A stretch of 47,979 bases of DNA from positions 1 to 47,979 of the forward strand of contig SXON01000070.1 of NCBI GenBank assembly GCA_005778355.1, written 5' to 3'. This document shows, one piece after another, positions 8,378 to 16,222 of the stretch; the first letter of the stretch is position 1, and the number at the start of each line of letters is the position of its first letter. Made by a program: the position numbers and the translations under genes. A model generated the notes under the pieces. That model did no database searches. It was given only the letters and a program-made list of their open reading frames with translations, and had not been told where the DNA came from. The stretch comes from Pseudomonadota bacterium (GTDB lineage: Bacteria; Myxococcota_A; UBA796; SXON01).

Positions 8378-9412
8378 ATGCCCAAGATTGCAGTCGTCGC
8401 CGGGGACGGGATCGGCCCGGAAGTCATTGAGCAGGGTCTGCGCGTGCTCGCGGCGCAGGCCCCCGACCTCGAGGTGGAACACTTCGATCTCGGCGCCGAG
8501 CGCTACCTGCGCGACGGCACCACGATGCCGGCCGACGTGATGGCCCGCTTCGGGTCCGAGTTCGCCGCGGTGTACCTCGGCGCGCTGGGCGACCCGCGCG
8601 TGCCGAGCAACGTGCACGCCAAGGACATTCTCCTCGGCAGCCGATTCCAACTCGACCTCTTCGTGAACTTCAGGCCTTGTAAGCTTCTCGATGCCCGGTA
8701 CTGCCCGGTGAAGGAAAAGTCGGAGGACGACGTCGACTTCGTCGTCTTCCGCGAGAACACGGAGGGCCTGTATACCGGCATCGGCGGCCAGTTCAAGCGC
8801 GGGACCCCCGACGAAGTGGCTATTGAGCAGGAGATCAACACGCGCAAGGGCGTTGAGCGCATCATCCGCGCGGCCTACGCCTACGCGCGGGCCCACGGTC
8901 GCAAGCGCTTGTGCATGAGCGACAAGGCCAACGCGATGCGGCACGGCCACGACCTGTGGCAGCGGGTTTTCCGCGAGGTCGCCGCTGAGTACCCCGAGAT
9001 CCAGAGCTCCCATCTCTACGTCGACGTGCTCGCGATGCGCCTGGTGCAGAGCCCGGAGAGCTTCGACGTGATCGTCACCAACAACCTGTTTGGCGACATC
9101 ATCACCGACCTCGGAGCCGCTCTCCAGGGGGGCATCGGCCTCGCCTCGAGTGGCAACCTGAATCCGGGCAAGGCGGCGCTCTTCGAGCCCGTCCACGGTA
9201 GCGCCCCCGACATCGCCGGGAAGGGCATCGCCAACCCGCTCGCGTCGATTCTCACGGCCGGTATGTTGCTCGGCTACCTCGGTCGCCGCGACGAGGAGTC
9301 GCGCGTCGAGAAGGCCGTCCAGGCCTGCCTGAAGTCGGGTCGGGTCACCCGAGAGCTCGGTGGCACACTCAGCACGCGCGAGGCGACGGACGCGGTGCTG
9401 GCGGGGCTCTAG
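8378..9412 (+). CDS. leuB: 3-Isopropylmalate dehydrogenase (LeuB, actinobacterial-like subtype)
   Basis: 344 residues of the isocitrate/isopropylmalate dehydrogenase family, catalysing NAD-dependent oxidative decarboxylation of a 2-hydroxy acid, most likely 3-isopropylmalate in leucine synthesis. Motifs: AGDGIGPEV at 8-16; RENTEGLYTG with the catalytic Tyr; SDKANAMR with the catalytic Lys; the metal-binding VTNNLFGDIITDLG; and the NAD-site stretch FEPVHGSAPDIAGKGIANP. TEG.YTG and RGTPDEVA resemble the LeuB subtype of mycobacteria as I remember it. The same motifs also occur in tartrate and homoisocitrate dehydrogenases, which are the alternatives. It starts five bases after the desaturase stop, with AGGAAA before the ATG. 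No other leucine gene is nearby, so the pathway assignment is by family only. Confidence 0.8.
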   Translation: MPKIAVVAGDGIGPEVIEQGLRVLAAQAPDLEVEHFDLGAERYLRDGTTMPADVMARFGSEFAAVYLGALGDPRVPSNVHAKDILLGSRFQLDLFVNFRPCKLLDARYCPVKEKSEDDVDFVVFRENTEGLYTGIGGQFKRGTPDEVAIEQEINTRKGVERIIRAAYAYARAHGRKRLCMSDKANAMRHGHDLWQRVFREVAAEYPEIQSSHLYVDVLAMRLVQSPESFDVIVTNNLFGDIITDLGAALQGGIGLASSGNLNPGKAALFEPVHGSAPDIAGKGIANPLASILTAGMLLGYLGRRDEESRVEKAVQACLKSGRVTRELGGTLSTREATDAVLAGL

Positions 9413-9498
9413 CCTCGGGCGGCCGTCCCCGGCCCTATTGCCCGACGCGGGTCCCCTGATCGCCAGGCGATTCACCGCCCGGAACCTTTGCTTTACCC

Positions 9499-9512
9499 TC
9501 GGCGGCCGCCGA
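9499..9512. repeat. 14-base perfect palindrome in a convergent intergenic region
   Basis: TCGGCGGCCGCCGA is its own reverse complement. It lies in the 207-base gap between the LeuB-type gene and the convergent outer-membrane protein gene, together with the hairpin at 9588-9617. It could be part of the terminator region or a protein-binding site. I see no gene in this gap. Confidence 0.5.
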
Positions 9513-9587
9513 TCACGAGGCGCCGCTGCCTCACGCCTAGTCCCGAGGTCGGGGTGTGTCATCGGAGGGCGGAGGGCATGGCACGGT

Positions 9588-9617
9588 GGGGGGGAACGGC
9601 CTACGCCGGTTCCCCCC
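9588..9617 (-). terminator. Strong hairpin just after the outer-membrane protein gene
   Basis: GGGGGGGAACGGC, loop CTAC, then GCCGGTTCCCCCC: a stem of about 12 pairs with one bulge, three bases past the stop of the minus-strand gene. There is no U-tract, so it would be a non-canonical or bidirectional terminator, or an RNA-stabilising 3' hairpin. Confidence 0.5.
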
Positions 9618-9619
9618 TC

Positions 9620-11566
9620 CTAGAACAGAAGTACCGTCCCGCCGCCGATCTCCGGGTAGAACCCGAGCTCAGGGAGGCCGGGCTGGATGGCGTCGAACTC
9701 CGAGCCCGCGAGCACGCCGAGGGCCAAGTCGAGGTTGAAGCCGAAGTTGTCGGCCACGAGGAAATCCACGCCGGTGCGGAGGCGGCCGCCGAAGGCGAAG
9801 TCGGGGTTGGCCGTGTACATCACCGCCACGCCGTCGGCGCCAATGTAGGGCTGCACCTTGCTGCCGGTGGCCTTGTAAACCACGCCGAAGTTGATGGGGA
9901 GGACGGCGTTCCAGTCCTGGACCTGGCTGGGATCCACGCCATAAGTCTCGGCGATGGCGGCCTTCTCTTCCTCGGTGTAGCCGCGGTTGGTCGACGCCCC
10001 CTCGATGCCGATCATCAAGAGCACCTTTGCGGCCACGGGGATCTCGGCCTCGACGCCGTAGTTGACGAAGTTCAAGTCGCCGTAGCGGCTGTAGCCAGCA
10101 CGGGCAGCCACCCCGAAGCGGGCGCGTTCGGAGTCGTCGACGCTGGCGCGCGAGCTGGACCGGTCATCTTCATCCTCGTCGTAGGACTTGGACTTGCTGC
10201 TGCTGCGCGGTGCCTCTTCCTCGTCTTCCTCGTCGGCACGGCTGGAGTAGCGAGAGCTGAAGCTCTTGGAGCTCGAGGACTCCTCCTCGTCTTCCTCGTC
10301 TTCATCATAGGACTTGGACTTGCTGCTGCTGGACGAGCTGGTGGACTTGCGAGGCGCAGGCTCCTCTTCATCCTCCTCTTCCTCCTCGTCGAGCGCGTAG
10401 TCCTCGTCCTCCGGTTCGTCTTCGTCTTCTTCCACGACCACCCGGCTGGGCGTCGTCTTGCTCGACGTCGACTTGCTGGCGGCGCTCTTCGACGCGGTGC
10501 TCTTGCTGCTCGAGCTGCTCGATCCCGAGTAGCGCGAGGAGAAGGTGCCACCGGAGGAAGAGCTTTCCTCCTCTTCCTCCTCCTCCTCGCCGCCCTCGTC
10601 GATCACGATCCCGCCCGAGCCGCCGCCGCCGAAGGAGAACGCGGCGAGCTGGGCGTCGAGGTCTTCCTCGTCCTCGGACTCGGCGGCGGAGGCACGGGCC
10701 TTGGCCTCGGCGTCGGCCTTGGCCTTCGCGGCGGCGTCGGCCTTGGCCTTGGCCTCCGCTTCCGCCTTGGCCTTGGCGGCCGCGTCCGCCTTTGCTTTCG
10801 CGTCGGCATCGGCCTTTGCCTTGGCGGCGGCGTCGGCCTTTGCCTTGGCGGCGGCCTCGGCCTTGGCCTTCGCCTCGGCGTCTGCCTTCTTCTTGGCTGC
10901 GGCTGCGGCGGCCGCTTCTTCGGCGGCGCGCTCGGCCTCTTCTTCCTCGTCGACCGCATCCTCCAGCGCGGCGGACTTGGACTCGACGGTGAACTTCGTC
11001 TTGCCCTGGACGCTCGGGCTTGGCTCGTCTTCGAAGTCGAAGCCTTCCTCCTCGTCCTCGGCAAACGCGGCCGCGGCCTTGGCGGTGTCTGCGTCTTCCT
11101 TCTCGGCTACCGTCGCCGAGCCCTGGCCGTTCATCTCTTTGACCATCTTCGGCGCCATCGAGGCGGCGGTGGCCACGTCGGCGGCGAGGTCCCACGACTT
11201 CTTGCGGACGATCGCGTTCTTCTTCGCGTCGTAGAGCACCAGGTTGACCTTCAGGCCTTCGCCCCCCGGCGCCACGCTGCCCGCGAGCACCACGTCGGCC
11301 CCGTTGCTCTTGGCGATGCCGCCGAGGCAGGACGTAGACGTCAGGCAGCTGGCGTTGAGGCTGGAGGGCGCGCTGGACAGCTCGTTCACCGTGTCGTACA
11401 CGCCCGAGAAGTCGAGCTCCGAGCTGACGAGGCTGGTGAAGTTGCCGGTGACCTTGGGGCCCACGCCGGCGTCGACCATCGGGGTGACGACCGCCGTGCT
11501 GCCCGCCCAGGCCACGGAGGGCAGGACGAGCAAGACGGCGAGCGGAACAACGCGGAAATGGCGCAT
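9620..11566 (-). CDS. Outer-membrane beta-barrel protein with TolB-like N-domain and TolA-like stalk
   Basis: 648 residues. A Sec signal (1-21, ending AWA) is followed by a periplasmic domain (about 23-130) resembling the N-domain of TolB/CsgG-like proteins (TAVVTPMVDAGVG, ADVVLAGSV, VNLVLYDAKKNAIV). An acidic linker leads to a continuous Ala/Lys/Asp/Glu helix at about 205-292 with repeated AKAKADA units, as in TolA. Residues 295-480 are an extreme Ser/Asp/Glu low-complexity stretch. The last 168 residues (481-648) form an eight-strand-like barrel (FGVAARAGYSRYGDLNF, PYIGADGVAVMY, LGVLAGS) ending in Phe, the BAM recognition residue. The start at 11566 gives the signal peptide and follows GGGAGAGG. 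It is transcribed alone and divergent from the phosphohydrolase operon. A role tying outer membrane to periplasm is inference. Confidence 0.75.
   Translation of the reverse strand: MRHFRVVPLAVLLVLPSVAWAGSTAVVTPMVDAGVGPKVTGNFTSLVSSELDFSGVYDTVNELSSAPSSLNASCLTSTSCLGGIAKSNGADVVLAGSVAPGGEGLKVNLVLYDAKKNAIVRKKSWDLAADVATAASMAPKMVKEMNGQGSATVAEKEDADTAKAAAAFAEDEEEGFDFEDEPSPSVQGKTKFTVESKSAALEDAVDEEEEAERAAEEAAAAAAAKKKADAEAKAKAEAAAKAKADAAAKAKADADAKAKADAAAKAKAEAEAKAKADAAAKAKADAEAKARASAAESEDEEDLDAQLAAFSFGGGGSGGIVIDEGGEEEEEEEESSSSGGTFSSRYSGSSSSSSKSTASKSAASKSTSSKTTPSRVVVEEDEDEPEDEDYALDEEEEEDEEEPAPRKSTSSSSSSKSKSYDEDEEDEEESSSSKSFSSRYSSRADEEDEEEAPRSSSKSKSYDEDEDDRSSSRASVDDSERARFGVAARAGYSRYGDLNFVNYGVEAEIPVAAKVLLMIGIEGASTNRGYTEEEKAAIAETYGVDPSQVQDWNAVLPINFGVVYKATGSKVQPYIGADGVAVMYTANPDFAFGGRLRTGVDFLVADNFGFNLDLALGVLAGSEFDAIQPGLPELGFYPEIGGGTVLLF
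10691..10891 (-). repeat. In-gene repeat encoding AKAKADA units
   Basis: About 67 codons of imperfect tandem repeats of Ala-Lys-Ala-Lys-Ala-Asp/Glu in the stalk of the outer-membrane protein. DNA units are variations on GCCAAGGCCAAGGCCGACGCC. Such stretches are prone to length change by slippage. Confidence 0.7.
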
Positions 11567-11726
11567 AGGAACCTCTCCCGGCGGAGGAAGACCCGACCCC
11601 CGACCGACCGCGCATATTGCCATGTTCGGGGCGGGCTGTCGAGGCGCGACGGCGAAGCGCCTTGCACGAGGCCTGCACCACCGACCGGGTGGCCGCTGGG
11701 ACGCCCCCTGGCTACGCGCCGCCCCC

Positions 11727-13604
11727 GTGCACCTCGTCCCCTCTCGCGCCGCTGCCGCCACGCAGGTGTTGGCCTTCTCTGCCCTCGGCGCCGCCGGCAC
11801 GGGCGCGGTCGACGCGGTGCGCGTGCTCGTCGGCAGCACGCTTTACTTGCGCGGGCTCGATCAGCTGGTCCTGATGGTGATCGGCGCCCTGGAGGGGGCA
11901 GCGCTCGGTGCCCTCGCGGGCTTGGTTGCGTTTGCCGTCCCGGGTCGCCCGCACGGCCGCTCGCGCTGGCTCGGCGCGCTCCTCGGCCTCGCGGCGAGCT
12001 GGGTGTTGCGCGCTTTCGTGGTGATTTTCACCGACCCCGCGCCCTTCACGACCCCGGCCTGGTGGCAGGGATCCCCCATGGCCTTCGCGGGGGCGATCCT
12101 CGGTGTCGCGGCGCTGGCCGTGGCGCTCTATCAGGGGGTCCGTGGCGCGAACGCGGTGGCCACGGCCGCGCTCCTGATTGCTTCCGGGCACGGGGCCTGG
12201 GCATGGTCGGGGGTGCGCGACGCGCGGGCGGCGCCGAGCCACGAGGCGCGGCCCAACGTCGTGATCGTCACCTTGGACACCGTCCGCGCCGATCACTTCG
12301 GGGCCCTCGGCAACGCCGACATCGACACCCGCCACTTCGACCGCGTGGCCCACGAGGGCACGCTCTTCACGGCAGCCTCGGCGGTGGCGCCGGTCACCGG
12401 GCCCTCGCACACCGCTCTCTTCACCGGCACCGGTCCCTGGGAAAATGGTGTTCTGCTCAACGGCATCCCGGTGCCTCCAGAACGGAGGATGCTGGCCGAG
12501 CGGCTCGCCGACGAGGGCTACACCACCGGCGCCTTCGTGAGCGCCTTCGTGCTCGAGGGCGGTCTCGGCTTCGATCGCGGCTTCTCGGTGTACGACGACG
12601 AATTCAGTGCCTTGCGGGGCAAGTCGCGACTCCTAGGCGACCGGTTCCTGGGTATGCTGGCGCGCCGCCTGGATCCCGACGCGGTCCTCGAGCGACGCGG
12701 CGCCGACACGGTCGACCTCGCGCTGGCCTGGGAAGCGGAGCAAGCAGCACCCTATTTCCTGTGGGTGCACCTTTTCGACGCCCACGGTCCCTACACGCCG
12801 CCGCCCCCCTACGACACCCGCTACTACTCGGGCGACCCGCGTGACCCCGCCCACACCTCGATGCTGGGCGTGAGCGGCTACGCCCCGTACCTGGCGAAGT
12901 CCCTGGAGGGCATCACCGACCTCGAGTACGTGCTCGCCCAGTACCGGGGCGAGGTGAGCTACGCCGATGCCCAGCTCGGGCGCTTGATGGACGCGCTCGA
13001 CCTCGACCACACGCTCCTGGTGGTGGTGGGCGACCACGGCGAGAGCCTCGGCGAGCATGGCCAGTGGTTCGACCATGGCGACGACGTTTACGAGACCAGC
13101 GTGCATGTACCTTTCGCGATGCGGTGGCCGGGGAAGGTGCCCGTGCAGCGCATCGACACGCCGGTCGACGGCACCGACCTGGCGCCCACGGTGCTCGCTG
13201 CGCTGGGCCTCCCCCGCGACGGCACCAGCGGCATCGACGCGCTCGCCGAGGCCCGCGCCCACGGCGCCTCGATGACCTTCGACCGCGCCGCCAACCAGGC
13301 CGAGCGCGAGGCGGGGCGCATCACCCAGCCCAAGTACCGGATGGCTTCGATCCGCGGCCTCTCCTCGCGCTGGGTACACGCCGAGCTGAGCGGCACGGGC
13401 GAGTACTTCGAGCTCGCGACCGACCCGCGCGGCGAGCACGACGTGGCCCCGGCGACGCTGGGCACGGCCGAGGGCGCGCAGTTGCTCGGGCTCCTCAGGG
13501 GCGAGTCCGAGGGTCTCTTCCGTGGCGACACCAGCCGATCCGCCGCCGAGCTCTCCGCCGAGGACCGGGCGATGCTCGAGCAGCTCGGCTACCTGGAACA
13601 ATAG
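11727..13604 (+). CDS. Membrane-anchored sulfatase-fold hydrolase/transferase with Thr nucleophile
   Basis: 625 residues: four to five N-terminal transmembrane helices (about 12-160), then an alkaline-phosphatase-superfamily domain on the outer face. Metal and active-site motifs: VTLDTVRADH at 181-190; the nucleophile motif APVTGPSHTALFTG around 221-234; VVVGDHGESLGEHG and FDHGDDVYE. Where true sulfatases have C/S-x-P-x-R for formylglycine, this has T-G-P-S-H, so Thr224 is the likely nucleophile. That points to phosphodiesterase or phospho-group transfer rather than sulfate-ester hydrolysis. The GTG at 11727 is chosen because it opens directly into the first helix and a TACGCG box sits eight bases before it; an ATG at 11622 would add a basic, non-conserved-looking stretch. 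It heads a five-gene operon. Its stop shares a base with the next start. Confidence 0.8.
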   Translation: MHLVPSRAAAATQVLAFSALGAAGTGAVDAVRVLVGSTLYLRGLDQLVLMVIGALEGAALGALAGLVAFAVPGRPHGRSRWLGALLGLAASWVLRAFVVIFTDPAPFTTPAWWQGSPMAFAGAILGVAALAVALYQGVRGANAVATAALLIASGHGAWAWSGVRDARAAPSHEARPNVVIVTLDTVRADHFGALGNADIDTRHFDRVAHEGTLFTAASAVAPVTGPSHTALFTGTGPWENGVLLNGIPVPPERRMLAERLADEGYTTGAFVSAFVLEGGLGFDRGFSVYDDEFSALRGKSRLLGDRFLGMLARRLDPDAVLERRGADTVDLALAWEAEQAAPYFLWVHLFDAHGPYTPPPPYDTRYYSGDPRDPAHTSMLGVSGYAPYLAKSLEGITDLEYVLAQYRGEVSYADAQLGRLMDALDLDHTLLVVVGDHGESLGEHGQWFDHGDDVYETSVHVPFAMRWPGKVPVQRIDTPVDGTDLAPTVLAALGLPRDGTSGIDALAEARAHGASMTFDRAANQAEREAGRITQPKYRMASIRGLSSRWVHAELSGTGEYFELATDPRGEHDVAPATLGTAEGAQLLGLLRGESEGLFRGDTSRSAAELSAEDRAMLEQLGYLEQ

Positions 13605-14545
13605 TGGTCATCGGGGAATCTCCCGCGAAAGACGCCTATCGCCTCCTGGTGTGGGGCCCCTGGCGCATCGCGCTGGAGAGGAGCCCGCCCGGCTGGGAGT
13701 ACCGGGCCAACCGGGCGCTCGGCGAGGCGGCGGCGCGCTTCTCGCGCGGCAAGCGGGCCGAGGTGCTCGCCAACCTTCGTCGAGCCTTTCCCGCTCGCGA
13801 CGACCTCGACGCGGTTTCGACGCAGGCCTTCGCCACCCACTTCGTCAACCAGTATGCCAGCTTCGCCTTCGGTCGTATTGACTCGAAGAACTGGCAGAAC
13901 TATCTGCGTTTCGAGGGGATCGAGCACATCGAGTCGGCCCGCGCCGCCGGGAAGGGCGTGGTCTTGATGCACCCCCACACCGGGCCAGCGCAGTTGCCGC
14001 TCGCGGTGCTCGGCGCCCTGGGGCACGCCGTGCACCAGGTGGGCGGGGGGGAAGTGGCGGTGGAGAAGTCGCGCGTGGGCCGGTGGGCGAGCAGCGAGCG
14101 CGCGCGGCTCGAGGCGCGCATGAAGGTGACCCTCCACGACGGCACGAGCTACCTCCGGGCCCTGCTGCGCGTGCTCGAAGGCGGCGGTGTCGTGCTCACC
14201 GCCTGCGACGGCACCGGTGGCGGCAAGGAGCTTGGCCGACGCCTGGTGCGGCCGGTGCTCGGTCAGCCGATGGTCGTGCCAGTGGGCGCCTTCTACATGG
14301 CGCTGCGCAGCGGCGCGCGGCTCCACACGCTCTACACCGTGCGCGACCCAGAGCGGCCGTCGCGTCATCTGAGCGTCATTGGCCCGGAGGTTCCCGTCGT
14401 GAGAGAACTTAGGCTCGCCGAGGCCTTGGAGCGAGGCGCCGACTTTACCGCCGCGTGGTTGACCGACGTGCTCACTCGTTTCCCCGGCGACTGGCTTTTC
14501 TGGGACGCGTTCCGTCCCGGGGCGCTGGTGGTGGAGCCATCATGA
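13604..14545 (+). CDS. LpxL/HtrB-family lipid acyltransferase-like protein
   Basis: 313 residues, resembling lipid A lauroyl/myristoyltransferases and related phospholipid acyltransferases. The LpxL layout is visible: an N-terminal amphipathic segment, RGKRAEVLANLRRAFP near 47-62, the catalytic region GKGVVLMHPHTGPAQLPLAV near 116-135, and GTGGGKELGRRLVRPVLGQP followed by VVPVGAFYMALRSGARL. Active LpxL enzymes have HFGNWE (H-x4-E). The equivalent here is HTGPAQ, so the Glu is replaced by Gln, which may alter or abolish activity. The GTG start overlaps the TAG of the upstream gene (TAGTG), and the end overlaps the next start by four bases (ATGA), so translation is coupled on both sides. The substrate is probably a lipid made or modified by the operon. 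Confidence 0.72.
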   Translation: MVIGESPAKDAYRLLVWGPWRIALERSPPGWEYRANRALGEAAARFSRGKRAEVLANLRRAFPARDDLDAVSTQAFATHFVNQYASFAFGRIDSKNWQNYLRFEGIEHIESARAAGKGVVLMHPHTGPAQLPLAVLGALGHAVHQVGGGEVAVEKSRVGRWASSERARLEARMKVTLHDGTSYLRALLRVLEGGGVVLTACDGTGGGKELGRRLVRPVLGQPMVVPVGAFYMALRSGARLHTLYTVRDPERPSRHLSVIGPEVPVVRELRLAEALERGADFTAAWLTDVLTRFPGDWLFWDAFRPGALVVEPS

Positions 14546-16218
14546 GAGTGCTCGTGCTCACCGCAGCGCTCGTCCTCGCCTTCTCCTTGCTCGTCTTCGG
14601 GATCGACCTTGGTCACCCGCTGTTCAACGACCTGCCGCTCTTGTCGCCGATCCCGCTGGTTGCGGGGATGGCCACCCTTGGCTACTTCTCCCGCCGCCGC
14701 GAGAAGATGATCGCCTTTGCCGCGTCTTGTTTCTTCCTCGCAGCGGCGGCCTGGATGTGGTCGAGTCGCGACCGAGTGGGGCGCATGCCCACCCGCATGC
14801 TGATGGTGGGGGTCGACGGCGCCACCTGGGACGTGCTCGACGGGATGGAGCTCCCGGCCTTCGAGCGGATCCGGGCCGAGGGTGCGCACGGGACGCTGCG
14901 CTCCATGGAGCCGATGTTCTCGCCCCTCTTGTGGACCACCATCGCCAGTGGCAAGCCGCCGGAGGCTCATGGGATCCGTGGTTTCCACGTGCAATCCTAC
15001 GATTGCCAGGTGGCTCGCTGGTGGGACGTGGCCGAGGCCCAGGGGCGGGCCGTTGGGCTCTACAAGCCGCTCGTCGACTACCCGCCGCGCTCGTTCTCGA
15101 CCGGGGGCTTCTGGGTGCCGTCCTGGCTAGCGCCCGCGCCCGACACCTGGCCCGACGCGCTCAGGGCCGTGAAAGAAGTCGAGCTCGGCAACCGCCTGCG
15201 TCGCAAGCAGGTGGGCTCGGGTGGCGTGGGCGTGCGCACGGTGCTGGGGCTCGTGCAGGCTGGCGTGCGCCTCTCCACGCTCCTGCGTGGCGCCCGCTGG
15301 ACGCTGGAAGACAAGCTCACCGGGCCAGGGCCGGAGCGTCGTAACGTAGAGATGCAGCTCATCCGCGGCTACATCGACCGCGATGTCTTCGTGGCCCAGG
15401 TGTACGCCTCCGACGCGGCCGTCGCCTCGCTCAACTTGTACGCCACCGATGGACTCGCGCACCTCTACTGGGACCGCTACGAGGCGGGGGGCCCCGAACT
15501 GCGTGCCGCCTACACGCAGGCCGACGTGGTGCTGGGCGAGCTCATGCGCCGGGCCGGCGGCCACATGCGTCTGCTCGTCGTGTCCGACCACGGCTTCAAG
15601 GCCATGGACGGTAGCGGCGAAGCTGGCCAGTTCCTCCCGCTCACCGAGCGCTTGCAGTCGCGACTGGGTGCCGAGGGCATCGGCAAGGTCGACGTCACCC
15701 GGGTGGGCCACAAGCTCACCGTCGGCACCGCCAAGGCTTCCGAGGCCGAGCGGGCCCGCGCCATCGTGCTCGGCTGGCTGGATCGCGAGGGCGAGCCCTT
15801 CTTCCGGGTTGAGCCCTACCCGGGCGACCCGGCGAGCCTCGCGCTCACCCTCGCCAAGGAGGCGGTGAGCACCGAGCGCCTCGCGGTCGATACCGTCGGG
15901 GGCGAGCCCATCGTCGACTACGTCAAGCTCAGCGAGGCCTACACCGGCACGCACGACGAGCGCGGCATCATCTTGGCCTGGGGCGAAGGCGTGGCTGCCG
16001 GCACGGTGATCGAGGGCGCGACGCTCTTCGACGTGGCGCCGACCTTGCTCTCGGGCGCCGACCTGCCTGCGGCGGACGACATGAGCGGTCGGTCGCTCTT
16101 GTGGCCCGAGCTACCCCGCGTGCCGACGTGGGACGGCCTCGTCCCCTCGCTCCGCTACATGGGCGGGGAGGGCGGCACCAACGAGGAGATGCTCAAGGCA
16201 CTCGGGTACACCGAGTGA
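14542..16218 (+). CDS. Type I phosphodiesterase-like, membrane-anchored alkaline-phosphatase-superfamily enzyme
   Basis: 558 residues. Two or three N-terminal hydrophobic helices (about 3-22 and 30-75) are followed by an extracytoplasmic catalytic domain. Motifs: MLMVGVDGATWDVLDGM near 90-106 (first metal Asp); SPLLWTTIASGKPPEAHGI near 132-150, holding the Thr nucleophile region; VVSDHGFKAMD; and GTHDERGIILAWG. These match the type I phosphodiesterase/nucleotide pyrophosphatase family, often phosphoglycerol or phosphoethanolamine enzymes or lipid-linked phosphodiesterases. ATG overlaps the previous stop (ATGA). It is the second alkaline-phosphatase-superfamily enzyme of the operon, but from a different branch than the first, so this is not a recent duplication. 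The substrate is unknown. Confidence 0.8.
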   Translation: MRVLVLTAALVLAFSLLVFGIDLGHPLFNDLPLLSPIPLVAGMATLGYFSRRREKMIAFAASCFFLAAAAWMWSSRDRVGRMPTRMLMVGVDGATWDVLDGMELPAFERIRAEGAHGTLRSMEPMFSPLLWTTIASGKPPEAHGIRGFHVQSYDCQVARWWDVAEAQGRAVGLYKPLVDYPPRSFSTGGFWVPSWLAPAPDTWPDALRAVKEVELGNRLRRKQVGSGGVGVRTVLGLVQAGVRLSTLLRGARWTLEDKLTGPGPERRNVEMQLIRGYIDRDVFVAQVYASDAAVASLNLYATDGLAHLYWDRYEAGGPELRAAYTQADVVLGELMRRAGGHMRLLVVSDHGFKAMDGSGEAGQFLPLTERLQSRLGAEGIGKVDVTRVGHKLTVGTAKASEAERARAIVLGWLDREGEPFFRVEPYPGDPASLALTLAKEAVSTERLAVDTVGGEPIVDYVKLSEAYTGTHDERGIILAWGEGVAAGTVIEGATLFDVAPTLLSGADLPAADDMSGRSLLWPELPRVPTWDGLVPSLRYMGGEGGTNEEMLKALGYTE

Positions 16219-16222
16219 CACG

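Noticed and set aside
10691..10891. CRISPR-like or satellite array
   Set aside because: Units are short, imperfect and in frame, coding an Ala/Lys helix; there are no spacers. The same holds for repeats near 21050, 23450 and 45750.
11622..11726. Longer start (ATG 11622) for the sulfatase-fold gene
   Set aside because: The extra 35 residues are basic and Gly/His-rich, unlike a membrane protein start, and lack a ribosome binding site; GTG 11727 opens into the first helix.
9488..12844. 1118-residue plus-strand frame across the outer-membrane protein gene and the sulfatase-fold gene
   Set aside because: It changes from antisense of one gene to the wrong frame of another. Gly/Leu/Val-rich and Arg-rich runs are typical of high-GC shadow frames.
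11727..13604. Calling this gene an active sulfatase
   Set aside because: The formylglycine position C/S-x-P-x-R reads T-G-P-S-H, so a Thr nucleophile and phospho-chemistry are more likely.
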